This document shows positions 8,370-15,903 of a DNA stretch of 64,000 bases, piece after piece (position 1 is the first letter of the stretch; each line of letters starts with the position of its first letter). The position numbers and the translations under genes are program-made. Location of the stretch: the NCBI GenBank assembly GCA_019075905.1, contig JAGXAM010000005.1, positions 62,001 to 126,000 of the forward strand. Direction: 5' to 3'. Under the pieces are notes generated by a model that searched no databases, was not told the origin of the DNA, and worked only from the letters and a program-made list of their open reading frames with translations. Source of the stretch: Hyphomicrobiales bacterium. GTDB taxonomy: Bacteria; Pseudomonadota; Alphaproteobacteria; Rhizobiales; Beijerinckiaceae.

Positions 8370-9233
8370 CTAATGGGGTGGGCGCAGCAGCGGGCGGTAA
8401 TCATCGGCGCCCCAATGGCGCAGGGGTGCATGGCGAGCCGGTTTTGGTGCGAGGCCGTAATGGTCCACAAGCCGCTGCAGGGCGGCCTTGAGCACGTGGC
8501 GGGCCGAGCGTCTGGGCCAGCCGCGCTCCTGCTCGATGCGGCCAAGACCCTTGAGAAACCCGCATATGTCGATCATGACACCGGTCATATCGGCATCGAG
8601 TTCGCCAATGGCGCGCGCCAGCCTTTGCCGGGCCGCGAGGCGCGCCTCGGTGAAGGTCTGCGGGGCGGCGTCAAAGCCGGCCTGGCGCGCAACGGATGAC
8701 CAGTTGGCGGTAATCTGCGGCAAGGTGCCGGCATAGGTGAGATCGGCGCGAAAACGCTCCCCGGCGGCAAATTCAAGGGCGCTGATCAGCGGCTGGCCCG
8801 ATGCGTCCTGCCGGTGATGCAGCCATAGCATCGGGCTTTCGGCGCTATTGACCATGACGTGCCCGGTGCCGTGATCATGCGCGATGGTCGCCTCATGCAG
8901 CAGGGCATGCTGGGCCTGAAATGGCTCGATCTGCGGCGGCGCCAGGGCCCTTGCCAGACGGGCGCGTCCGGCGGCGGTGATCACCAGTCTTGGCCCGGCC
9001 TTGCGGGCACGCTGCAGTTGCAGGCAACCGGCGCTGACGAGGTCATCACCAACCTGTCGCGAGAAAGCCGCGCGCGCCAGGCTGATACCCTGCCTTTGCT
9101 CCACCACCCGCCACAGCGGTGGATCGGCGAGGGCATCCCAGCGCGCAAACGCGCCCTCGGGCGCCATTTCCGCCAGCATGCGCTGCATGTGCTGGGACAA
9201 TTTTGCCGGCAAGTCTCTGGTGCTGAACGCCAT
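8370..9233 (-). CDS. DUF6456 domain-containing protein
   Basis: The 287-aa protein appears to have two parts. The N-terminal part, with FSRQVGDDLVSAGCL, looks like a degenerate winged helix. The C-terminal part, with NSAESPMLWLHHRQD, FAAGERFRADLTYA and a helix-turn-helix-like end (GLGRIEQERGWPRRSARHVL), matches the DUF6456 family of Rhizobiales. A DNA-binding role is plausible from that C-terminal helix pair but is not established. There is no membrane segment. It converges on sufE with a 2-nt gap and is divergent from the small gene at 9386; the shared upstream region carries a 16-bp direct repeat. Confidence 0.75.
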   Translation of the reverse strand: MAFSTRDLPAKLSQHMQRMLAEMAPEGAFARWDALADPPLWRVVEQRQGISLARAAFSRQVGDDLVSAGCLQLQRARKAGPRLVITAAGRARLARALAPPQIEPFQAQHALLHEATIAHDHGTGHVMVNSAESPMLWLHHRQDASGQPLISALEFAAGERFRADLTYAGTLPQITANWSSVARQAGFDAAPQTFTEARLAARQRLARAIGELDADMTGVMIDICGFLKGLGRIEQERGWPRRSARHVLKAALQRLVDHYGLAPKPARHAPLRHWGADDYRPLLRPPH

Positions 9234-9299
9234 GTTTCCATCTCCGCAGCCGCCGTGCGCACCTGCGATGCGCGAAAGAGCGAGCTTGAGGCAAAGATA

Positions 9300-9354
9300 G
9301 ATAGGAATATTTTCTGTTGCAAGCGTGTTTTGAGCTATGATAGGATTATTTTCT
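9300..9354. repeat. 16-bp direct repeat in a divergent promoter region
   Basis: GATAGGAATATTTTCT (9300-9315) recurs as GATAGGATTATTTTCT (9339-9354), 15 of 16 identical and 39 bp apart. The copies are A/T-rich in an otherwise GC-rich neighbourhood and lie in the short divergent region between the DUF6456 gene and the 118-aa gene. The arrangement resembles a pair of operator sites on nearly one face of the helix. Which regulator binds is unknown; MucR-type proteins favour A/T-rich sites. Confidence 0.55.
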
Positions 9355-9385
9355 TATTCACCATCTTCTGTTCATGGAGCGCAGC

Positions 9386-9742
9386 ATGGTTTCCCCTTAT
9401 CCTGGTCGCAATCATTGTTCCCTGTCGCTGCGGGCCACGTCCCGGGTCGTGGAGACGGTGCTGGTCTCCGGCGCGCGGCACTATTCCCGGGCCAGGATTC
9501 TGGCACGGCTGCTGCCGGGCCTGACGATTTCAGGGGACGAGGACGCGGCCGCAACGTCCGCGCGAATCATTGCCGGCCTGCGCGCAGCATTGCGCCGGGA
9601 ACGCGCCCGGGCCGGCCACTGGACTTACAGCCTTGATCGCCATATCGGCCTCGCCCAGGCACTGCGCGCTGAGCTCGACGCGCAAAAAAATGTGTTGGTT
9701 CAAACCGGAACCAACACATTAAAACCATCCGGCATGTCGTAA
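9386..9742 (+). CDS. Small basic protein, DUF6477-like
   Basis: The 118-aa product has an Arg/Ala-rich helical body with ARHYSRARILARLLPG, LRAALRRERARAGHW and YSLDRHIGLAQALRAEL. The last motif resembles small alphaproteobacterial proteins of the DUF6477 type; this is a tentative match. ATG 9386 is chosen because GGAG lies 6 nt upstream, rather than ATG 9374. The final 19 codons are laid over the inverted repeat that serves as terminator for the convergent mucR gene, so the C-terminal tail after QKN is probably not conserved. Function unknown. Confidence 0.6.
   Translation: MVSPYPGRNHCSLSLRATSRVVETVLVSGARHYSRARILARLLPGLTISGDEDAAATSARIIAGLRAALRRERARAGHWTYSLDRHIGLAQALRAELDAQKNVLVQTGTNTLKPSGMS
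9684..9720 (-). terminator. Intrinsic terminator of mucR
   Basis: Read on the minus strand, a perfect 13-bp stem (arms 9708-9720 and 9689-9701, loop of 6 nt at 9702-9707) is followed directly by a run of seven T (complement of A at 9684-9690). It begins 49 nt after the mucR stop codon. The hairpin lies entirely within the 3' end of the convergent gene at 9386-9742. On the plus strand there is no T-run after the stem, so it should act mainly for mucR. Confidence 0.85.
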
Positions 9743-9745
9743 ACA

Positions 9746-9763
9746 AGTTCCGAATCTGGAACT
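9746..9763. repeat. Short inverted repeat after mucR
   Basis: AGTTCC and GGAACT arms are separated by 6 nt, directly after the mucR stop codon. On the minus strand it is followed by TTGTTT, so it could add to termination or RNA stability. Confidence 0.4.
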
Positions 9764-9768
9764 ATTGT

Positions 9769-10191
9769 TCAGCGAACCTTCCGGCGGCGTTGCTGCCCTA
9801 GGCCCATCTCCTTGGCCAAAAGCGAACGTGCCTTGGCGTAATTGGGGGCCACCATCGGGTAATCAGCGCCAAGACCCCACTTCTCGCGGTACTCGTCAGG
9901 CGACAAATTATAGTGCGTGCGAAGATGCCGCTTCAAGGACTTGAATTTTTTTCCGTCTTCCAGACAAATCAGATAGTCATTTGAAATAGATTTTTTCGGT
10001 TGAACAGCAGGTTTTTGCGGCTCAAGCACAACCGGCTCGGGTGATTTGCTACCGAGGCGGCACATTGCAGCGTGGATACCTTCGATCAACGCCGGAACTT
10101 CGCTGCTTGGTACCGAATTATTGCTCACATAGGCCGATACGATATCTGCCGTCAGTTCAACTAGCATGTCGCTAGATGTCTGGTCAGTCAT
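9769..10191 (-). CDS. mucR: MucR/Ros-type zinc-finger transcriptional regulator
   Basis: Ros/MucR proteins are prokaryotic zinc-finger-like regulators that silence exopolysaccharide, motility and cell-cycle genes by binding A/T-rich DNA. The 140-aa protein has the N-terminal oligomerisation segment starting LVELTADIVSAYVSNN and the finger ICLEDGKKFKSLKRHLRTHY. Cys76, Asp79, His89 and His93 occupy the ligand positions, so the second Cys of a classical C2H2 finger is Asp, as in many MucR homologues. NLSPDEYREKWGL completes the family signature. It has a long upstream region and its own terminator, so it is monocistronic. Autoregulation is usual in this family. Confidence 0.93.
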   Translation of the reverse strand: MTDQTSSDMLVELTADIVSAYVSNNSVPSSEVPALIEGIHAAMCRLGSKSPEPVVLEPQKPAVQPKKSISNDYLICLEDGKKFKSLKRHLRTHYNLSPDEYREKWGLGADYPMVAPNYAKARSLLAKEMGLGQQRRRKVR

Positions 10192-10655
10192 GTCGTTAAC
10201 TCCAATTTTGTCGTCGCAGGTGAACAGTCCGGCAACATACTTCCTTCCAATCGTGTCCTAAATTGAATTGCGCCCAGCAAACCAATGGATATGAATCCAT
10301 AGACACAAAGGTCGTATACAAGAGATTTACGTAGAGCGCAATCATTCCTATTATAAATTTGCAGATTTGCAGTTTCGTTACTGAAGTCTCTGGTAATGCA
10401 ATCAATACGCGTAATTGCCGCACATGATGCGGTAGTTTTTTCGTGCCGGCTTTGTCGGCAGGGAGGCCGAGATTTATAAAAAATGTAATAAAATCAATGC
10501 GCTAAATTGTTCATCATTTACCTTGCACTCAACACATTTCCTGCAAGTTCAACCGGCCGTCACACGCATGTGACCACGTTTGATTCGGGTGCGTCTTCGC
10601 AAACACCGCAAAGTACACTATCTTGCAATGAACTTTTCCACAGCGGAGTTTACAA
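10192..10655. other. 464-nt divergent intergenic region between mucR and msrB
   Basis: No credible gene was found; the open frames here lack family features. The part near 10480-10500 is very A/T-rich (TTTATAAAAAATGTAATAAA), unlike the surroundings, and would suit the promoter of mucR and MucR binding. A perfect inverted repeat lies at 10559-10574. I could not exclude a small RNA in the mucR leader. Confidence 0.5.
10559..10574. promoter_or_regulatory. Operator-like inverted repeat upstream of msrB
   Basis: GTCACA-CGCA-TGTGAC is a perfect 16-bp palindrome with 4-nt centre, 81 nt before the msrB start codon. It is not a CRP/FNR site, whose half-sites face the other way. A regulator binding as a dimer could use it, but none is identified. 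Confidence 0.4.
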
Positions 10656-11063
10656 ATGAACCGCATCACGAAAATTCACCGCACTGATGCAGAATGGCAA
10701 GCCCGTCTTACGCCCGACCAGTATCGCGTGGCCCGCAAGCAAGGCACCGAGCCGGCTTTCACCGGGCCAAACTGGGATCAAAAGGCCAGGGGCACCTATA
10801 TGTGCGTGTGTTGCGGCACGCCGTTGTTCTCGTCCGAGACCAAATTTGATTCCGGCACTGGCTGGCCAAGTTTTTATGCGCCGGTCGCGGGAGATGTCGT
10901 GGAGGATCACGAGGACCGCTCGCATATGATGCTGCGCACTGAAGTGCGTTGCTCGACCTGTGAAGCGCATCTCGGCCATGTGTTCAATGATGGCCCGCGT
11001 CCCACCGGCTTGCGCTATTGCATGAACGGCCATGCCCTTCACTTTGAGCCGGAAGGCGCTTAA
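10656..11063 (+). CDS. msrB: Peptide-methionine (R)-S-oxide reductase MsrB
   Basis: MsrB reduces the R form of methionine sulfoxide in proteins. The 135-aa protein shows the zinc site CVCC (50-53) plus CSTC (99-102), the substrate loop [11 protein letters not shown], and the catalytic Cys122 in [11 protein letters not shown]. The single domain and length are standard for the stand-alone cytoplasmic enzyme. GGAG lies 7 nt before the ATG. The oligopeptidase gene starts 10 nt downstream, so the two probably form an operon. Confidence 0.96.
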   Translation: MNRITKIHRTDAEWQARLTPDQYRVARKQGTEPAFTGPNWDQKARGTYMCVCCGTPLFSSETKFDSGTGWPSFYAPVAGDVVEDHEDRSHMMLRTEVRCSTCEAHLGHVFNDGPRPTGLRYCMNGHALHFEPEGA

Positions 11064-11073
11064 TGCAGGGCGC

Positions 11074-13182
11074 ATGACAAATACCCTACGCCCGGAACCT
11101 GTCCCGCCGCAAACGCGCAGCGTCATGACCAGCCGCATAGTCCATGGCAAGGAGATCAAGGATCCCTTTGCCTGGTTGCGGGCTGATAATTGGCAGGATG
11201 TGCTGTCGGATCCGACGGCGCTGCCGGACGAAATCCGCAAGGTGCTCGAAGCGGAAAACGCTTATGCGGCGGCCTTGCTGGCACCGCAGGAAGCGCTGCA
11301 GAGCGCTTTGCTCGCGGAAATGCGCGGGCGCATCAAGGAAGAAGATGTCGATCCGCCCTGCGCGGATGGGCCTTTTGAATATTACGAGCGCACGCGCGAG
11401 GGCGGCCAGCATGAGCTTTATTGCCGGCGGCCACGTGGCGGCGGGCCGGAAACCCTGTTGCTCGATGGCGACGCCATGGCGCGCGGCCACGAGTTTTTCA
11501 GTTTCGGCGATGCCATGCATGCGCCCGATCATGGCCTGCTGGCCTGGAGCGTCGATACCAAGGGCTCGGAGTTGCACACCATCCGCTTCCTCGACATGGC
11601 CAGGGGCCGCAACCGGCGCGACCGCATCACCCGCACCGACGGAACGATGGTGTGGACCAGCGATGGCACGGCGATTTATTATGTCAGGATCGACCGCAAC
11701 CATCGCCCGGCGAAGATCATGCGCCACAGGCTCGGCACGCCGATGGCCGAGGATGAACTGATCTTTGAGGAAAAAAATCCTTCGCTGTTCGCGCATCTGG
11801 AGATGACGCGCTCGCGGCGGTTTGCGATTATTCGCTCGCATGACCATGATTCCAGCGAAAGCCGGTTGCTCGATCTTGAAGACCCGAAGGCCCGCCCGCA
11901 ATTGATCGAGCCGCGCCAGCCCGGCCTGCGCTATGAGGTCGAGCACCATGGCGACATGCTGCTGTTGCGCTGCAATGCCGATGGCGCGCAGGATTTCAAG
12001 ATCATGCAAACCCCGCTGCAGCAGCCGGGGCGGGCGCACTGGCGCGATTTCATCGCTTATGTGCCGGGGCGCATGTGTCTGGGCCTTGCCGTGTTCAAGC
12101 ACCATCTGGCGTGGATCGAGCGCGAGGCCGGCTTGCCGCGCATCGTCATCCGGCGCTGGGCGGATGGCCAGACCCATGCCATAGCCTTTGATGAAAAGGC
12201 CTATGCGCTCGGCCTCGACCCGGGCTATGAATATGATACGGCCATGCTGCGATTTACGTATTCATCGATGACGACGCCGCACCAAACCTATGATTACGAT
12301 ATGGCGACTGGCGCGCGAAAGCTGGTGAAGCAGGAGATCATCCCCTCCGGCCACAATGCCGGCGATTATATCACCGACCGGATTTTTGCGACCAGTCACG
12401 ATGGCGCCGAAGTGCCGGTGTCGCTGGTCTATCGCAAGGGCACCGCGCTGGATGGCACGGCGCCGTTGCTGCTCTATGGCTATGGCGCTTATGGCCATGC
12501 CCTGTCGGCGAGTTTCAGCACCAGCCGCCTATCGCTGGTGGACCGCGGCTTCGTCTATGCCATTGCTCATGTGCGCGGAGGCACAGAAAAGGGCTTTGCC
12601 TGGTACGAGCAGGGCAAGCTGGCGCACAAGCCCAATACATTCCATGATTTTCTGGCGGCAGCGCGCCATCTCATCGCCCGAGGCTATACCAGCAAGGGGC
12701 GCATTGTCGCGCATGGCGGCAGTGCTGGGGGCATGTTGATGGGCGCCATTGCCAATATGGCGCCCGAGTTGTTCGCGGCGATTCTTGCTGATGTGCCGTT
12801 TGTCGATGTGCTGAACACCATGCTCGATGCCAGCCTGCCGCTGACCCCGCCGGAATGGCAGGAATGGGGCAATCCCCTTGAAAGCGCTGCGGCTTTTGCC
12901 GGCATGGCGGCCTATTCGCCCTATGACAATGTTAAGGCGCAAAACTATCCGGCGATTTTCGCGCAAGGCGGGCTGAGCGATCCGCGCGTCACCTATTGGG
13001 AGCCGGCCAAATGGGTGGCGCGGTTGCGCGCGACCATGACCGGCGGCGGGCCGATCCTGCTCAAGACCAATATGGAGGCGGGCCACGGCGGCGCTTCCGG
13101 GCGTTTCGACCATCTCGCCGAAATCGCCACCAATTATGCCTTTGCCATCACCATGGCCGGCAAGAGCGCGCCTCAGCCCTGA
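11074..13182 (+). CDS. ptrB: Oligopeptidase B (prolyl oligopeptidase family S9A)
   Basis: This 702-aa cytoplasmic serine peptidase cleaves short peptides, usually after basic residues. The N-terminal beta-propeller begins near DPFAWLRADNW. The C-terminal alpha/beta-hydrolase domain has all catalytic residues: Ser550 in GGSAGGML, Asp636 in SDPRVTYWEPAKWVA and His671 in GHGGASGRF. RGGTEKGFAWYEQGK also matches oligopeptidase B, though its Gly-Gly-Thr-Glu differs from the usual Gly-Gly-x-x-Gly. ATG 11074 gives a normal N-terminus; a start at 11032 would overlap msrB. Its last 10 nt overlap the convergent gene at 13173. Confidence 0.93.
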   Translation: MTNTLRPEPVPPQTRSVMTSRIVHGKEIKDPFAWLRADNWQDVLSDPTALPDEIRKVLEAENAYAAALLAPQEALQSALLAEMRGRIKEEDVDPPCADGPFEYYERTREGGQHELYCRRPRGGGPETLLLDGDAMARGHEFFSFGDAMHAPDHGLLAWSVDTKGSELHTIRFLDMARGRNRRDRITRTDGTMVWTSDGTAIYYVRIDRNHRPAKIMRHRLGTPMAEDELIFEEKNPSLFAHLEMTRSRRFAIIRSHDHDSSESRLLDLEDPKARPQLIEPRQPGLRYEVEHHGDMLLLRCNADGAQDFKIMQTPLQQPGRAHWRDFIAYVPGRMCLGLAVFKHHLAWIEREAGLPRIVIRRWADGQTHAIAFDEKAYALGLDPGYEYDTAMLRFTYSSMTTPHQTYDYDMATGARKLVKQEIIPSGHNAGDYITDRIFATSHDGAEVPVSLVYRKGTALDGTAPLLLYGYGAYGHALSASFSTSRLSLVDRGFVYAIAHVRGGTEKGFAWYEQGKLAHKPNTFHDFLAAARHLIARGYTSKGRIVAHGGSAGGMLMGAIANMAPELFAAILADVPFVDVLNTMLDASLPLTPPEWQEWGNPLESAAAFAGMAAYSPYDNVKAQNYPAIFAQGGLSDPRVTYWEPAKWVARLRATMTGGGPILLKTNMEAGHGGASGRFDHLAEIATNYAFAITMAGKSAPQP

Positions 13183-14165
13183 ATGCTGGCTGCAAGCTCG
13201 TCCATGGAGGCAAAGCGGCGCGCGGTGATGCCGTCATTGGCTTCAATCGAGCCGTCGGCATACATGGTGTAGGTGATGCCGTCGGCCTCATGACGGGCGA
13301 CGACTTCAGCGCCGGGGTGCGGGGTCTCGACGTGGTGCACGACGAGAGGCTCGGCCTGTGGCAGCGCGGCTGGCGGTTCGGGCTCATGATGCGCGGCCGG
13401 TTCTGGCGGCGGCGCGTGGATCACCTCGACAGCTTTGACAGGAGCGACATTAACTGGGGCCGGTTCAGGGGCGTGCGGCGCTTCACTCGCCTTGGCCTCG
13501 GCGGTCAGGGCGGGAACTGTCGCGGTTTCGGCAAACATGCGCTCAAACCAGTCATCGGCTGCCTGGTCGGCGGCTGGCGCCGGTTCGGCCTCGGCCAAGG
13601 GGGTGTGCGGCGTGTCGAGGGCCGGGGGCAGCGCTGATGGCGCGTCATCATGCAGCGGCGCGTCGCGTTCGGGCTCCGCCGCCGGCTTTGCCGCAATCCC
13701 GGGTGCCACAGGTTCCGCCGGCTTTTCGTCATGCATCGCTTCAGGTTGCGGGTCGATGGTCTTGTCCGGTTCTGGGCCGGCTGCATCTTCGGTGGTCTTT
13801 CCGGCTTCAGGCTCATGCCCGGCCAGGGTGGACAGGCCGGCGATACCGGCAGCAACTGCGGCGCCGGCACCGGCCATGCCGCCGGCCGCCATGACCGGCA
13901 AGTTGACGTGCTTTTCGGATTCAGCAGCATGGGCCTCTGCCGGGGCATGGCCAGCAAGATGTGCCAGAGAATCCTGTATCTGCAAGAGAATCACCGAGAG
14001 GCCCAGCGTCACGGCGCCACCGGCCAGCATGCTGGCACCAGCGCTGACCTGGGCAGCACCGCGTTCGATCTCGATCAGGCCGAAACCACTGTAAAGAAAA
14101 GCGGTTCCCAAGGCCATCAGCAAGAGGCCGAGCACGAGGAGGAGCCACGTCATCAGCTTTTTCAT
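13173..14165 (-). CDS. Pro/Ala/Glu-rich membrane protein, function unknown
   Basis: The 330-aa protein has two membrane segments (about 5-28 and 36-62), then roughly 220 residues of low-complexity Ala/Pro/Glu/His sequence, and a short ordered end with GITYTMYADGSIEA and ARRFASMDELAASI. A comparable end (YSMYADGSIEA ... RFASLDEL) is familiar from other Rhizobiales membrane proteins, which supports a real gene. ATG 14165 places the first hydrophobic helix right at the start. The cytoplasmic or periplasmic side of the long tail cannot be told with certainty. It is divergent from sodB. Confidence 0.65.
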   Translation of the reverse strand: MKKLMTWLLLVLGLLLMALGTAFLYSGFGLIEIERGAAQVSAGASMLAGGAVTLGLSVILLQIQDSLAHLAGHAPAEAHAAESEKHVNLPVMAAGGMAGAGAAVAAGIAGLSTLAGHEPEAGKTTEDAAGPEPDKTIDPQPEAMHDEKPAEPVAPGIAAKPAAEPERDAPLHDDAPSALPPALDTPHTPLAEAEPAPAADQAADDWFERMFAETATVPALTAEAKASEAPHAPEPAPVNVAPVKAVEVIHAPPPEPAAHHEPEPPAALPQAEPLVVHHVETPHPGAEVVARHEADGITYTMYADGSIEANDGITARRFASMDELAASIQG

Positions 14166-14383
14166 GTCTTGTTTCCATATCTTGTCAAGGTCGGCGCACC
14201 GCTCCACTTGCTGCGTGGCAAATTAAAACATGGTTTGCCTGCAATGCAAAATATGGTGCCCCGTCAGCCCTGGCAGGCATTGCCGCATTGCGGGTGAAAC
14301 GATAAAACAGAGTTTCGGTCCCCAAGATCAATGCCGCAGCATCGCGGGTTTTGCGGCGCCTCATTTTCACAGGAGTGTTCACA

Positions 14384-14980
14384 ATGTCTTTCGAGCTTCC
14401 AGCCCTTCCCTACGCCTATGATGCACTCCAGCCCTATATGTCGAAAGAGACGCTGGAATTTCATCATGACAAGCACCATCAGGCCTATGTCACCAATGGC
14501 AACAACCTGCTGAAAGGCAGCGAGTTTGAAGGCAAGTCCCTGGTCGAGATCGTCAAGGGATCATTTGGCAAGAATGCCGGCCTGTTCAACAATGCCGGCC
14601 AGCATTACAACCACCTGCATTTCTGGCACTGGATGAAGCCGAATGGCGGCGGCGCCATTCCCGGCGCGCTGGAGACGGCGATCATTCGTGATCTCGGTTC
14701 GGTCGAGCAAATGAAGACCGATTTCATCCAGGCCGGTGTCACGCAATTTGGTTCCGGTTGGGCGTGGCTGGCGGTCAAGGATGGCAAGATCAGCGTGATG
14801 AAATCTGCCAATGGCGAAAGCCCGCTGGTGCATGGCGCCCATCCGATTCTGGGTTGCGATGTGTGGGAGCATTCCTATTACATCGACTACCGCAACCGCC
14901 GCCCCGATTACATGAAGGCTTTCATCGAAAACCTGGTCAATTGGGACTATGTTGCCGAGATGTATTCCAAGGTGAAGTGA
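14384..14980 (+). CDS. sodB: Superoxide dismutase, Fe/Mn family
   Basis: The enzyme converts superoxide to oxygen and hydrogen peroxide. The 198-aa protein keeps the four metal ligands: His27 in FHHDKHH, His74 in AGQHYNHLHFW, Asp159 and His163 in CDVWEHSYYIDYRNRRPDY. The Gln just before His74 favours the iron-type enzyme, although cambialistic members exist. AGGAG lies 8 nt before the ATG. There is no signal peptide, so it is cytoplasmic. It ends 6 nt before the stop of the convergent deacetylase gene. Confidence 0.95.
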   Translation: MSFELPALPYAYDALQPYMSKETLEFHHDKHHQAYVTNGNNLLKGSEFEGKSLVEIVKGSFGKNAGLFNNAGQHYNHLHFWHWMKPNGGGAIPGALETAIIRDLGSVEQMKTDFIQAGVTQFGSGWAWLAVKDGKISVMKSANGESPLVHGAHPILGCDVWEHSYYIDYRNRRPDYMKAFIENLVNWDYVAEMYSKVK

Positions 14981-14986
14981 GCTGCC

Positions 14987-15832
14987 TCAGCGCGGGCCGA
15001 AATCCTGCGCCAGACGTGCATCATGCGCGCCGAGCAGGTCTTCGAAAGCGCTGGAGAGCAGGAAAGCCAGTTCCTGCGGGCGCGTTGCCGTCACACGGTC
15101 ACGCGCCCGCAACTCGTCATCAATATAGCCCGGGTGGCACATGACGAGGTGGCGCGGGCCGGGGGCCTTGAGATAGCCGGCAAAGGCGTCGCCATAGGGC
15201 AGGGCCGGATCAAAGCCGGAAAATCCTGAAAAGCCGTGATTGCTGGCAAGGCCGGCGCGGCGCAACCTTGCACCAAAGCCGCGCGCCAGCAGTTTTATCG
15301 CCAGGGCCTTGCCGGTCTGGCCGCCGCGCTGGAGGATCCGTCGCGTGGTGTCGGAACTGTCGCGCAACCACAGCGCGGCACCAGCCCCGCGCGCCTGCAA
15401 CACCCGGGTCAAGGCCTTTGCCACCGAAGGGAGCACCTGCACGTGCTGGTGGCCATCAATATGGGCCGGGGCGTGGCCGGCAAAGGCGACAAAAGCGTCG
15501 AGTTGTGCGGCGATCTCGCGTTCCAGCGCGGCGACGAAGGCCTCGCTGGCGATGGGGTTGCGCAACCAGAAGCCGAGCGGTGGCAGCGTCCTTTGCCCGG
15601 TGATCTCGTGCAAGGCGCTCAAAGGCTCGCCGATGGTGAGATTGAGATGGAGGCCGAGGCGCGCTGTCGGGGCGCTGGCCTGCCAGTCACGGGCAGCTGC
15701 GGGCCAGGAAGGCAGGTTGACCATGGCGCTTGCTGCCGAGATGCGCCCTCTTGCCGCGGCCTCGACGATGCCGGCGCTGACGGCGGGCGAAAGGCCCAGA
15801 TCGTCGGCACATAGTATGAAACTTCGCGGCAT
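14987..15832 (-). CDS. ChbG/HpnK-family (YdjC) carbohydrate deacetylase
   Basis: Members of this family remove acetyl groups from amino sugars or, in hopanoid clusters, act as HpnK. The 281-aa protein shows the metal and catalytic residues: Asp10-Asp11 in CADDLGLS, His62 in GLHLNLTIGEP, and His124/His128 in HIDGHQHVQVLP. The start at ATG 15832 puts the first strand directly at the N-terminus; upstream in-frame starts add 28 unrelated residues. It is divergent, with a 71-nt spacer, from a glycosyltransferase that also belongs to a lipid-carrier pathway, so it may process a glycolipid; that is inference. No other hopanoid gene is in the window. Confidence 0.82.
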   Translation of the reverse strand: MPRSFILCADDLGLSPAVSAGIVEAAARGRISAASAMVNLPSWPAAARDWQASAPTARLGLHLNLTIGEPLSALHEITGQRTLPPLGFWLRNPIASEAFVAALEREIAAQLDAFVAFAGHAPAHIDGHQHVQVLPSVAKALTRVLQARGAGAALWLRDSSDTTRRILQRGGQTGKALAIKLLARGFGARLRRAGLASNHGFSGFSGFDPALPYGDAFAGYLKAPGPRHLVMCHPGYIDDELRARDRVTATRPQELAFLLSSAFEDLLGAHDARLAQDFGPR

Positions 15833-15903
15833 GGACACATGTCTCTTGGGACGAGCGCTGGCGCACACTTGCCAAATGTCGGGGGCAAAGGCAAACGGTA
15901 GGC

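Noticed and set aside
10196-10423. 75-aa open frame on the minus strand upstream of mucR
   Set aside because: It has no ribosome site, a composition unlike coding DNA of this genome and no recognisable motif; the region is better explained as the mucR leader.
10559-10574. CRP/FNR binding site
   Set aside because: The half-sites are TCACA-N4-TGTGA, opposite to the TGTGA-N6-TCACA arrangement, and the centre is too short.
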